From Pycnococcus provasolii (Eukaryota > Chlorophyta > Pseudoscourfieldiophyceae > Pseudoscourfieldiales), in the NCBI GenBank assembly GCA_049487715.1, contig CP150555.1, forward strand, positions 744,001 through 808,000: a DNA stretch of 64,000 nucleotides. Reading direction: 5' to 3'. The notes beneath the pieces are model-generated. The model saw only the letters and a list, made by a program, of their open reading frames with translations, searched no databases and was not told the DNA's origin. Of the stretch, positions 1 to 8,595 are shown in pieces (position 1 is the first letter of the stretch; each line of letters starts with the position of its first letter). Both the position numbers and the translations under genes were made by a program.

Positions 1-1500
1 AGCTCCTTTTTGGGATGTTTGTCTTTCTTGGTGATGGCCGCGGCGGCCGCTCATACTATGGGTGGCTTAAAGGTGCCGCTCAAGTACAAGGCGCGTTCTT
101 CGCCGTCTACGGAAAAGATGCAACACTTGCGCGACATTCGCATGCACGCGAACGGACGTCGCGTCGCGGACACACGCGTGGTGGGAGCAAGCCCGTCGCT
201 TCCCATCAACAACTTCATGGATGCGCAGTACTACGCGGAAATCTCGCTCGGAACGCCGCCGCAAAACTTCGAGGTGGTGCTTGACACCGGCTCGAGCAAC
301 CTGTGGATTCCTAGCAAGAAGTGCAAACTGCTCGACATCCCGTGCCAGTTGCACACCAAGTACGACAGCTCGAAGAGCTCGACGTACGTGAAGAACGGAA
401 CGAAGTTCGCAATTCAGTATGGGTCGGGAAGCTTGAGCGGTTTCCTCAGCCAAGATGAACTCACCGTCGCTGGACTCAAGGTGACTGGCCAGACGTTCGC
501 GGAGGCCACGCAGGAGCCCGGCATCGCCTTCGTCGCGGCGCGCTTCGACGGCATCATGGGCCTTGCATACAACACAATCTCTGTGGACGGCGTCACGCCA
601 CCTTTCTATAACATGGTTCAGCAGGGACTCGTCGACGAGCCTCTCTTCTCTTTCTGGCTGAACCGCGACCCGACGAAGACGCCAGGTGGCGAGGTTATTT
701 TCGGCGGCGTGAACCCCGCGCGCTTTACCGGCCACCGCACGTGGGTCCCGGTCACGCGTCACGGATACTGGCAGTTCCAGATGGACGGCGGAAGCATTGG
801 CGACTCGAAGTTCTGCGACGGCGGGTGTGTCGCCATCGCGGACACGGGAACCAGCCTGCTGGCCGGGCCGACGAAGGACATCAACGCGATCAACGCGAAG
901 ATTGGTGCCGTGTCCGTCATCGCCGCGCAGTGCGAGCAGTATGTCGAACAGTACTTCCCCAAGATTATCGACATGCTCACCAGCACGCCTCCAGACGAGG
1001 TTTGCGAGAAGGTTCACCTCTGCGACTCCGCCAAGGACACGACGAGCCGAAAGCTCCTCAAGCACCCGGCACACCTCAAGTCGATGGTCGGCAACGACGT
1101 GAACAGCGCGGAGTGCAGCCTTTGCAAGCTTGCGGTTGGCTGGGCCGACTCGAAGCTCGAGGACAAGGACACGCAGGAGAAGCTGAAGAAGGACCTCGCC
1201 GAGCTTTGCGTGAAGGAGGCGGGTGCCGGTGGCGAGGCGGTCGTGGATTGCGACAGCCTCAGCGAAATGCCCGACGTCACGTTCACGATTGCCGGAAAGG
1301 ACTTCGTGCTTACGCCTGACCAGTACGTGCTCAAGGTAACGGCGCAGAACCAGACGGAGTGCATCAGCGGCTTTATGGGCCTTGACGTGCCGGCGCCGAT
1401 GGGACCTCTTTACATCCTCGGCGACATTTTCCTCGGCGTGTACCACACCGTCTTCGACCTGGGAAATAACCAAGTTGGATTTGCAACGGCGACGCCTTAA
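1..1500 (+). CDS. Phytepsin-like aspartic protease (pepsin A1 family) with plant-specific insert, 5' end cut by window edge
   Basis: Vacuolar or secretory acid endopeptidase. The frame is open to base 1, so the true start lies outside the window; the first codons read as part of a hydrophobic signal peptide (LSFLVMAAAAA). Counting from base 10, the two catalytic motifs are DTGSSNLW (residues 92-99) and ADTGTSLLAGPT (Asp at 278). The flap region contains YGSGSLSGFLS. Residues about 305-415 form a cysteine-rich saposin-like insert (CEQY, VCEKVHLC, ECSLC, ELC), the plant-specific insert that marks phytepsins and cathepsin-D-like plant enzymes. The C-terminal lobe ends normally with YILGDIFLGVYHTVFD. 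The length is typical of the family and no intron is seen. It converges on the UBA gene with only 84 bp between stops. The family is certain; the exact substrate is not known. Confidence 0.93.
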   Translation, partial: SSFLGCLSFLVMAAAAAHTMGGLKVPLKYKARSSPSTEKMQHLRDIRMHANGRRVADTRVVGASPSLPINNFMDAQYYAEISLGTPPQNFEVVLDTGSSNLWIPSKKCKLLDIPCQLHTKYDSSKSSTYVKNGTKFAIQYGSGSLSGFLSQDELTVAGLKVTGQTFAEATQEPGIAFVAARFDGIMGLAYNTISVDGVTPPFYNMVQQGLVDEPLFSFWLNRDPTKTPGGEVIFGGVNPARFTGHRTWVPVTRHGYWQFQMDGGSIGDSKFCDGGCVAIADTGTSLLAGPTKDINAINAKIGAVSVIAAQCEQYVEQYFPKIIDMLTSTPPDEVCEKVHLCDSAKDTTSRKLLKHPAHLKSMVGNDVNSAECSLCKLAVGWADSKLEDKDTQEKLKKDLAELCVKEAGAGGEAVVDCDSLSEMPDVTFTIAGKDFVLTPDQYVLKVTAQNQTECISGFMGLDVPAPMGPLYILGDIFLGVYHTVFDLGNNQVGFATATP

Positions 1501-1584
1501 CTAAAGGTGGCTGTTTTTTTTAACCAATCGGAGGGAAATGTTTTTTCAAATAGAAACGTGTGATAGAACCGTACAATTTACACA

Positions 1585-2145
1585 TCACGAGTCGTATAGC
1601 TGATTACACGCGCGCTGCAGGTCGTTCGCGTTCACCTTTAGCGCGCCGGTGATTCGCTGGTCCTCAAAACCCAACTCCTTCATCTTAGCAAAGTTGCGAC
1701 AGAACTCGACGTAGGTATTTTCAGGCGTCTTATTCGAGCCACCGGCTGGACCGAACGCGGCGAACGCGAAAGCGAGCGAGTGCTCCGTGCACACGTCAGG
1801 ATACCTCCGTAGCAAAGGCGCCATGAGCTTCCTTTCCTCTTCCATCGCGCGGCTCGCCAAAGCTTGTGTGTCAATCGGCATCCCATCTTCTGCGCGCTTC
1901 ACGACATCCTTTTCCATCTGATAGTCGAACGCAAAAGATGTCTGGTTTGGCGCTGGTTTGACAGGTGGTGGTGCTGCTGGGATCCCCGCATCCCACGCAG
2001 GTGCGAAGCCAATGTTCATCTTCGAGAGCATGGCGCGAGACTGCGAGTCAGGGTGCTCCATGTGCGCCATGGGTCCCGAGGGTGGGATGAGAAAGATTCG
2101 CGAAGCAGGCAGGTGCGCGTACCAAAGCAGGTCCGGTTCTCCCAA
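1585..2145 (-). CDS. Small protein with C-terminal UBA-like domain
   Basis: 186 residues, start at 2145. The N-terminal half is proline- and alanine-rich and looks disordered. The last ~45 residues read KMKELGFEDQRITGALKVN followed by NDLQRACNQL, the three-helix pattern of UBA domains: a hydrophobic-Gly-Phe loop in helix 1-2 and an N-D-hydrophobic-A-L pattern in helix 3. UBA domains bind ubiquitin, so a role as a ubiquitin adaptor is an inference. No other domain is recognised. Its 5' side faces an interstitial telomere-like array about 20 bp upstream of the start codon. Convergent with the aspartic protease. Confidence 0.7.
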   Translation of the reverse strand: MGEPDLLWYAHLPASRIFLIPPSGPMAHMEHPDSQSRAMLSKMNIGFAPAWDAGIPAAPPPVKPAPNQTSFAFDYQMEKDVVKRAEDGMPIDTQALASRAMEEERKLMAPLLRRYPDVCTEHSLAFAFAAFGPAGGSNKTPENTYVEFCRNFAKMKELGFEDQRITGALKVNANDLQRACNQLYDS

Positions 2146-2164
2146 ATACGATGGAGTAACCCGA

Positions 2165-2204
2165 ACCCTAACCCTAACCCTAACCCTAACCCTAACCCTA
2201 ACCC
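2165..2204. repeat. Interstitial telomere-like array (CCCTAA)n
   Basis: About six uninterrupted CCCTAA units in the divergent gap between the UBA gene (-) and the first AP2-like gene (+). It is followed directly by GGTTATCGTAGTC, a 13-mer that recurs at 59164-59176 beside another TTAGGG block. The rest of the gap to 2494 shows no other gene. Confidence 0.85.
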
Positions 2205-2494
2205 ACTAAGGTTATCGTAGTCCCACACCACGCTATTATTGTCGTTCGAACAAAACGTCCATTTGTTTGTTGCCCTAAGGTTGGCTGCTTGGGGAAAACT
2301 CGAACATGATGATGTGACAGACGCCCCAGGGGTAAACTAAAGTTTAACTTTATCGTGGGACCTCGTTTTTCCCTCTCCTCTCTCGGCAAACCCCGCCATT
2401 TCATCTTTCATCTTTCTTCATCGGAATCGGGGCGTGCGTGCGCCTCCTCTGACGTCAGGAACGGAACGTTTGTACCTCGCGGGACGCTCAGCTC

Positions 2495-3901
2495 ATGGCA
2501 TGGGCTCCCCCTTTCAACCACGTGGATGATGTTGGTTACAATAATTATAATACCGTTGGTAATAATACAGTCGTCATAGACCTCCTCGACTCCTATGAGG
2601 ACCTTGCAGGTGTTGATGACGTGGTTGATGACGACCATCGCTTGGCGATTTCAGCCGCGACGACGTCCGGGTCTGTGCAGAAACATAAAAATGTAAATTC
2701 CTCAACGAATCCGAGCAAACGGGATTTGGCGCCGGCTCCTCGCGTGGACGTTATTGACATGGAAGGAATAGTGGCGCAAGACAGCGAGGGCGGCAAGGGA
2801 CGCGACTTGAAACCGGCGCCCAAGCTTGTCGCGGTCAAACGACGAAACACGGTGAACCTCGGAACCGCTGCTCATGAAGAGGATCGTGAAGAGCACCCTG
2901 CAAAGCGTGCCAAGAGCAACGTGGTGGAGCCTCGTGCACTCACCTTCCAAGAGTTGGCGGACATGCAGAGTTGGCAAAGTTGGCAGAGTTGGCAGCCTGA
3001 CAGGTACCTCGAAAAAGCGACTGCAGCTGTGGAAACAAACGAGGGGAAAGCCGCGATGAAAGCTCCTACGCCCAACGCGGGGACATCTGACGTGGCAAAC
3101 TATCGCGGTGTCTACCCATCACAACGATACATCGATGAGTTCTACGCGCAATTGAAGGTCAACAACGTCAACGTGACTCTCGGCAAGTCCGACGACAAGA
3201 CCAAGCTTGCGCTCATTCGTGACTACGTCATCCGCGAGTGCAACCTCACAAACGCCCGGAACTTCGACGACGCGACACCGCTTCCTCGCGAGTACCTAGA
3301 GGAAGCGACTGCGGCTGTGGTCAAGACGAAACAGCACCAAGAATCAGGCAATGTGCCACCGTACCAAAACGACCACGAGACCATGGCGAAGGGGAAAGCC
3401 GCGATGAGAAGTGAAGATGCAGCTCCTACGCCCAACGCGGGGACATCTGACGCGGCGAAGTATCGCGGTGTCTACAAATACCCGAATAGCCAAGATTTTT
3501 ACGCGCAATTGTGTCTGAACAATAAAGGCTACAACATTGGTTTTTCCAAGGACACGACCAAGCTTGCGCTCATTCGCGACTACGTCATCCGCGAGTGCAA
3601 CCTCACAATGGAGATTCCACACGCAATGCTTGTAGTGATTCCCAGATTTTCGGCCGAAATCGGTGGAGATTTTTGCTCCGATTTTTGTACTACGCGTAGG
3701 TTGATGGTGTTGTGGTTAAGTATGGTAAGTGTGGACAACCTTAAGTCAAAAGGCCAGTCAAAAGCACCGATCGGTGTGACGGCAAAGTTGACCTTAAGGT
3801 GTAGTGAACGGTTGGAATGGCGGTTACAGTTAAAGGGGAAAAAGTCCCGGTCCCGGGGAAGGGGAAAAAGGGGGTTGACAAGGACTAGGGGATCTAACTA
3901 A
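2495..3901 (+). pseudogene. AP2-like repeat protein, apparently truncated copy of the downstream gene
   Basis: 468 codons. Two AP2/ERF-like modules are visible, beginning NYRGVYPSQRYIDEF (about 3098) and KYRGVYKYPNSQDF (about 3456). Each runs on to TKLALIRDYVIRECNL, and the first continues to NARNFDD. Up to about 3607 the DNA is closely related to the downstream gene, including the linker KGKAAMRSEDAAPTPNAGTSD. After RECNLT the protein departs from the repeat, where NARNFDD is expected, and continues as an unrelated tail ending in an Arg/Lys/Gly-rich stretch. I read this as a 3'-truncated duplicate whose frame runs by chance into flanking DNA. It could still be expressed. AP2 domains bind DNA in plants and apicomplexans; these copies are divergent, so DNA binding is inferred. 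Confidence 0.6.
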
Positions 3902-4405
3902 ATCTCCCTCCACGTCATGCCCTTCCACGTCATGACCCCAGTAGGGGTTTGCACCGCCTTGGCGCCACGCCCCAAGTCCCCAACTGGGGGTTTGCACCAC
4001 ACTTCCTGCCTTGCCTGAGCTTGCCCGGGCTTGGCAGTGATTGCCTTCGCGCGTGGGGGCCGTTGATGGACCTCGCGCGCGACCAGACGCCGTCCTCACC
4101 CGCCGCTGGTGGTTCGGCCGCGCCATCGGTCCTTGAGTAAGAAGTTTTTGTAACTACAACTTCTTCTCAAAAGCCAATAAGACCTGGGCGTGGCACCGGG
4201 CCCGCGCAGCGCTGGGGGGGGAATGTATTCCCTAATGAGGGAGAAATCTACCAGTCCCCGGGATTCGATCCAAAACCCCATTCCGCACCACTGAATCAAA
4301 ATCTACCCTCGACCAGATCCCTCGACCTCGAATTGGGGAAGATCAGGAGCCTTGCTCGAATTTAAAAATCTCCCCAGGTTGGTTGTTCCCGGACGACGTT
4401 GAGGT
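3902..4405. other. Intergenic, GC-rich, no gene seen
   Basis: Between the truncated and the full AP2-like genes. It contains G- and C-runs (for example 4211-4220) and two similar segments with the words 'GGGGTTTGCACC' and 'GGGGGTTTGCACC' near 3945 and 3985. No convincing ORF, tRNA or promoter is recognised. Confidence 0.5.
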
Positions 4406-7400
4406 ATGCTTAACGTTTGTTTTTCGGTCCGTCACAAACACTCCATGGCTCATGCTGATGCGTTGGACGTCGGCGCGCGCGTCACCAAGCTCATCGAAGA
4501 CGGAAACAACGAGTCCGAGGGAACGGGCACTGCCACGGACGAACAGGAAACGGGCAGGTACACGCACGTCGTCACGTTCGACAATGGCGACGTCGAAAAC
4601 TTCACGCTCAAGCAGCTGCGAGAACAATGCACGCTCGTCGTTCCGGCTCCAGTGGTGAACAACAACCTAGAAGCAGCAACTACACGTCAACGCGATGATA
4701 CGACCGGGAAGGAGGAGGTGCCATCATCACTGGGCAAGCGCAAGGTAGCCAGCTTATTTTCTGAGCAAGAAGAAGTGCCAGACGTGCTACTGCCGATGCT
4801 GGATGCCGCACGACTCACGCAACCTCCTCCACATGTACAAAAGCGTGGACCAGGAACGCCAAGGAAGGCACCACCGCCACCGCCGCCGCCACCGCCGCCG
4901 ATGCCATCACCAATACCACCGCCGCCGCCGGAACCATCTGGAAAGAATCTTCTCCAAGCTGCTACTCAATTGACTCCGCAACCATCACCGGCGGTGGCAC
5001 AAGCTGCTGCCGAATTGACTCCGCTCGGCATGGGCATGGGCATGATGGGCATGGGCTCCAACCACATTGATGATGTTGTCGTCATAGACCTCGAAGTCGA
5101 AGACTCTGAGGACATTGTTGATGACAAGGTTGACCTTGATGACGACCATCGCTTGGCGTTTTACCAAAACGATGACGAGACAGTGGCGAAGGGGAAAGCC
5201 GCGATGAGAAGCGAAGATGCAGCTCCTACGCACAACGCGCGGACATCTGACGTGACAAACTATCGCGGTGTCTACCCAATGCACCGTTCCTCACGCAAGT
5301 TCTACGCGCAATTGACCGTCAACAACGTCAGCGTGCACCTCTGCTATTCCGACGACGCGACCAAGCTTGCGCTCATTCGCGACTACGTCATCCGCGAGTG
5401 CAACCTCACAAACGCCCGGAACTTCGATGACACGACGACGCTTCCTCGCGAGTACCTAGAGGAAGCGACTGCGGCTGTGGTCAAGACGAAGGGGTACCAA
5501 AAAACCCGCAAAGTGCCACCGTACCAAAACGACGACGAGACCATGGCGAAGGGGAAAGCCGCGATGAGAAGCGAAGATGCAGCTCCTACGCACAACGCGC
5601 GGACATCTGACGTGACAAACTATCGCGGTGTCTACCCAATGCACCGTTCCTCACGCAAGTTCTACGCGCAATTGAAGGTCAACAATGTCAGCTTTCACCT
5701 CTGCAATTCCGACGACGCGACCAAGCTTGCGCTCATTCGCGACTACGTCATCCGCGAGTGCAACCTCATCAACAAGCGGAACTTCGATGACGCGACGACG
5801 CTTCCTCGCGAGTACCTAGAGGAAGCGCTTGCAGCTGTGGTCAAGACGAAGGGGTACCAAAAAGCCGGCAATGTGCCGCCACCGCCGCCGATGCCATCAC
5901 CAATACCACCGCCGCCGCCGGAACCATCTGGAAAGAATCTTCTCCAAGCTGCTACTCAATTGACTCCGCAACCATCACCGGCGGTGGCACAAGCTGCTGC
6001 CGAATTGACTCCGCTCGGCATGGGCATGGGCATGATGGGCATGGGCTCCAACCACATTGATGATGTTGTCGTCATAGACCTCGAAGTCGAAGACTCTGAG
6101 GACGTGCGCACGCGACCGTCTCGCGCTTGCGCACGCCCGTCACGACGAACTATTGTTGATGACAAGGTTGACCTTGATGACGACCATAACTTGGCGTTTT
6201 ACCAAAACGATGACGAGACAGTGGCGAAGGGGAAAGCCGCGATGAGAAGCGAAGAAGATGCAGCTCCTACGCCCAACGCGGGGTCATCTGACGCGTCAAA
6301 CTATCGCGGTGTCTACCCATCGCGTTGTTCCTCAGGCAAGTTCTTCGCGGGATTGACGGTCAACAATGTCAGCGTGCACCTCTGCAAGTCCGACGACGCG
6401 ACCAAGCTTGCGCTCATTCGTGACTACGTCATCCGCGAGTGCAACCTCCAAAACGCCCGGAACTTCGATGACACGACGACGCTTCCTCGCGAGTACCTAG
6501 AGGAAGCGCTTGCAGCTGTGGTCAAGACGAAGGGGTACCAAAAAGCCGGCAATGTGCCGCCACCGCCACCGTACCAAAACGATGACGCAACAGTGGCGAA
6601 GGGGAAAGCCGCGATGAGAAGCGAAGATGCAGCTCCTACGCCCAACGCGGGGTCATCTGACGCGGCGAAGTATCGCGGTGTCTACAAATACCCGAATAGC
6701 CAAGATTTTTACGCGCAATTGTCTCTGAACAATAAAGGCTACCACATTGGCAACTCCGACGACAAGACCAAGCTTGCGCTCATTCGTGACTTCGTCATCC
6801 GCGAGTGCAACCTCACAAACGCCCGGAACTTCGACGACGCGACACCGCTTCCTCGCGAGTACCTAGAGGAAGCGCTTGCAGCTGTGGTCAAGACGAAGAG
6901 GTACCTCGATTCCGGCAATGTGCCGCCACCGCCATCGTACCAAGAAGCTGAGAAGCATGCAAAGAAGAAGACTTTGAGCAAGGGGGTCTCGTTTAGCTGC
7001 AAGGGCGTTGGCACACTCTCGTCGATGATTGGGCGTCGAGTTACGAAGAAGTTCGGCGACAGGTTTTACAATGGCGTCGTCGATGGGTGTGAGGGTACGA
7101 TGCGTTGGTATCACGTCACGTACGACGACGGAGATGCCGAGGATATTGCATTTACGGAGTTCCTCGAGCTCACCCACGGACCTCGACATCAACAATGCCT
7201 TCTTCACGGCAAAGGGAGCAGAGCAGGTATCTCGCGTGCTTGGGTGCACGTTTGCAACGGAAACTGCGAGGTCTGTCTGGGACGCGTGTTGGAGTCGAGC
7301 GAAGAAACAACGCCAGGATCCGAAGATGCTGCCCGGGATTGGTGGTTTCGAAGTCAAAAGCTGCTACGACGCCGACCACCCGTCGTGTTTATCATCCTCC

Positions 7401-7411
7401 AACCTCTTTGA
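4406..7411 (+). CDS. Tudor-like / AP2-like (x4) / Tudor-like protein, upstream part of a probable AP2-SET gene
   Basis: Start at 4406, or more likely ATG 4445 (MAHADALDVGARV). The N-terminus has a Tudor/SGF29-like strand pattern: VGARVTKLIED, then YTHVVTFDNGDVENFTLKQL. A long polyproline stretch follows. Four AP2/ERF-like modules start with YRGVY at about 5264, 5624, 6302 and 6671, each running F(Y/F)A.L..NN....SDD.TKLALIRD(Y/F)VIRECN. A second Tudor-like unit covers about 7020-7171 (GRRVTKKFGDRFYNGVV, WYHVTYDDGDAED). The frame stays open to 7411, but its last ~80 codons are poor. The overlapping frame carries a good SET-like domain, so the true product probably leaves this frame near 7172. 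A chromatin-associated DNA-binding protein is inferred. Bases 4901-5113 and 5891-6103 are an internal duplication. Confidence 0.7.
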   Translation: MLNVCFSVRHKHSMAHADALDVGARVTKLIEDGNNESEGTGTATDEQETGRYTHVVTFDNGDVENFTLKQLREQCTLVVPAPVVNNNLEAATTRQRDDTTGKEEVPSSLGKRKVASLFSEQEEVPDVLLPMLDAARLTQPPPHVQKRGPGTPRKAPPPPPPPPPPMPSPIPPPPPEPSGKNLLQAATQLTPQPSPAVAQAAAELTPLGMGMGMMGMGSNHIDDVVVIDLEVEDSEDIVDDKVDLDDDHRLAFYQNDDETVAKGKAAMRSEDAAPTHNARTSDVTNYRGVYPMHRSSRKFYAQLTVNNVSVHLCYSDDATKLALIRDYVIRECNLTNARNFDDTTTLPREYLEEATAAVVKTKGYQKTRKVPPYQNDDETMAKGKAAMRSEDAAPTHNARTSDVTNYRGVYPMHRSSRKFYAQLKVNNVSFHLCNSDDATKLALIRDYVIRECNLINKRNFDDATTLPREYLEEALAAVVKTKGYQKAGNVPPPPPMPSPIPPPPPEPSGKNLLQAATQLTPQPSPAVAQAAAELTPLGMGMGMMGMGSNHIDDVVVIDLEVEDSEDVRTRPSRACARPSRRTIVDDKVDLDDDHNLAFYQNDDETVAKGKAAMRSEEDAAPTPNAGSSDASNYRGVYPSRCSSGKFFAGLTVNNVSVHLCKSDDATKLALIRDYVIRECNLQNARNFDDTTTLPREYLEEALAAVVKTKGYQKAGNVPPPPPYQNDDATVAKGKAAMRSEDAAPTPNAGSSDAAKYRGVYKYPNSQDFYAQLSLNNKGYHIGNSDDKTKLALIRDFVIRECNLTNARNFDDATPLPREYLEEALAAVVKTKRYLDSGNVPPPPSYQEAEKHAKKKTLSKGVSFSCKGVGTLSSMIGRRVTKKFGDRFYNGVVDGCEGTMRWYHVTYDDGDAEDIAFTEFLELTHGPRHQQCLLHGKGSRAGISRAWVHVCNGNCEVCLGRVLESSEETTPGSEDAARDWWFRSQKLLRRRPPVVFIILQPL

Positions 7412-8090
7412 GTCCATCTCAAAGTATTTGACAGATCTAGGATTCGACGTTGGCGCTTCTGTTTACCATGGAGCAACGCCCATGCTGCCGCTGAACGCCC
7501 CGCATAATCTTAATCTTGAGGAGTACGTGGTTGCCGCCGATGATCCGAGAGAGGGATTGCGTGGGCAGAAGGGATGCCGTGTGAAGCCTGACGGTCAACC
7601 CATCGCCGCTGGCACGACTCTCGGTGTGTACGGAGGGGAGCTTCTGATGTCGGGCGAAGTGCATGAGCTGAAAAGCGTGAAGGATAGCGTCCAGGGTGGC
7701 ATTCTTTGCTTTTTGAGGGCGGAGCTACAAGCGGAGTGCTTCACGGAGGAGTTTAATCATTTCAACTATGAGCAAGGAGAGGAGATCCCGCTCGACGGCG
7801 AGAAGCTCGCCGTCTGTGCCGTCGACGTGAACGACAACCTAATGCACCGCATAAACGACGTGCGCATCTCCCCACTTTCGAAGAGATCGGAGATGCTGCC
7901 AAGTGGCGCGAATGTCGAGTACGTCGAGACGTGCGTATGCGGTTTTCCGTTCGTTTTCGTCGTTGCGAGACAGGATTTGGCACCTAGCCAAGACCTCCGT
8001 GGAAACTACGGTGATGCTTATTGGCACATGGTGAGAGAGTACGTGAGCCGCATCAAGGTTTGTAAGGAGGCTGCAACGTTCAACCCGTAG
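7173..8090 (+). CDS. SET-like domain, C-terminal part of the AP2-like gene
   Basis: Reading begins at PTDLDINNAFF (7173) in the frame +1 to the preceding ORF, exactly where the Tudor-like unit of that ORF ends at FLEL. The region has a SET-domain pattern: GTTLGVYGGELL (compare the GT.lg.Y.Ge start of SET), then HRINDV, then ANVEYVE, then a hydrophobic strand and LRGNYGDAYW (compare the C-terminal tyrosine strand YG..YW). SET proteins transfer methyl groups to lysines, often on histones; catalytic activity here is not proven, because the usual N-H-S-C loop is not evident. A nominal ORF start at 7029 is a shadow of the Tudor segment. Continuity with the AP2-like ORF is inferred from the domain junction; it needs a one-base shift or an intron. 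Confidence 0.6.
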   Translation, partial: PTDLDINNAFFTAKGAEQVSRVLGCTFATETARSVWDACWSRAKKQRQDPKMLPGIGGFEVKSCYDADHPSCLSSSNLFESISKYLTDLGFDVGASVYHGATPMLPLNAPHNLNLEEYVVAADDPREGLRGQKGCRVKPDGQPIAAGTTLGVYGGELLMSGEVHELKSVKDSVQGGILCFLRAELQAECFTEEFNHFNYEQGEEIPLDGEKLAVCAVDVNDNLMHRINDVRISPLSKRSEMLPSGANVEYVETCVCGFPFVFVVARQDLAPSQDLRGNYGDAYWHMVREYVSRIKVCKEAATFNP

Positions 8091-8290
8091 TAGCGTTATT
8101 GTTGTTGTAAACACCTTATTGTGTATAAAGTAACACCTTTCTTGACACGATGGACAAAAACAGCGGAAAAAAGAATGTATGTATCCCCGGCTGCCTGTCA
8201 TTTCCATTGTCACTCACAGCAAATGCGTAGTAGAAATACTACGATATTCCCCCTAATTACCACCGACCACCACTCTGTCGAAGACACACC

Positions 8291-8549
8291 ATGGACGACG
8301 TGCAGCGCAAGGTTGGTGGCCGGTGGGTGTCACTAGGTGTGAGGGAGCGGCGTGTAGGTTCTGACTTCTGAGAAAGTTTACGATGCGATGAAAAAAGTGA
8401 CGACACTTGTTTCTGAGATGCATAATGTTGTCACCGCCAACGACCTGGCGGCGGTACGCGATCCGGACGGTGCGAAAGGGCCCGTTATTGCATCGGCCCC
8501 AAAGCGCAATCGAAAACGATTACGGCGACGTGACGTCGTGCATCAATAG
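8291..8549 (+). CDS. Small two-exon gene, 70-residue basic-tailed protein
   Basis: Exon 1 is 8291-8311 (MDDVQRK, ATG in a good ACCATGG context). Intron 8312-8357 is 46 bp, GTTGGT...TAG. Exon 2 is 8358-8549 and ends CATCAATAG. The join is in phase 0, and the intron length is not a multiple of 3. The product has an amphipathic helix (KVYDAMKKVTTLVSEMHNVV), then a short linker, then a strongly basic tail (PKRNRKRLRRRD). No family is recognised. It lies between the SET-like gene (+) and the 3' end of the subtilase (-), with only 46 bp to the latter's stop. Support: codon-like composition, clean splice sites, and a start in context. Not proven without RNA. Confidence 0.5.
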
Positions 8550-8595
8550 TAGTATGTAGTTTGTTACTATGGTAAAGCTAAATCATTAGTATGGT

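Noticed and set aside
67-1473. 468-codon ORF antisense to the aspartic protease
   Set aside because: Shadow of codon bias; the plus strand has complete catalytic motifs.
4245-4285. tRNA-like B-box (GGGATTCGATCC)
   Set aside because: The flanks do not form a T-arm stem and no acceptor or anticodon arm can be drawn.
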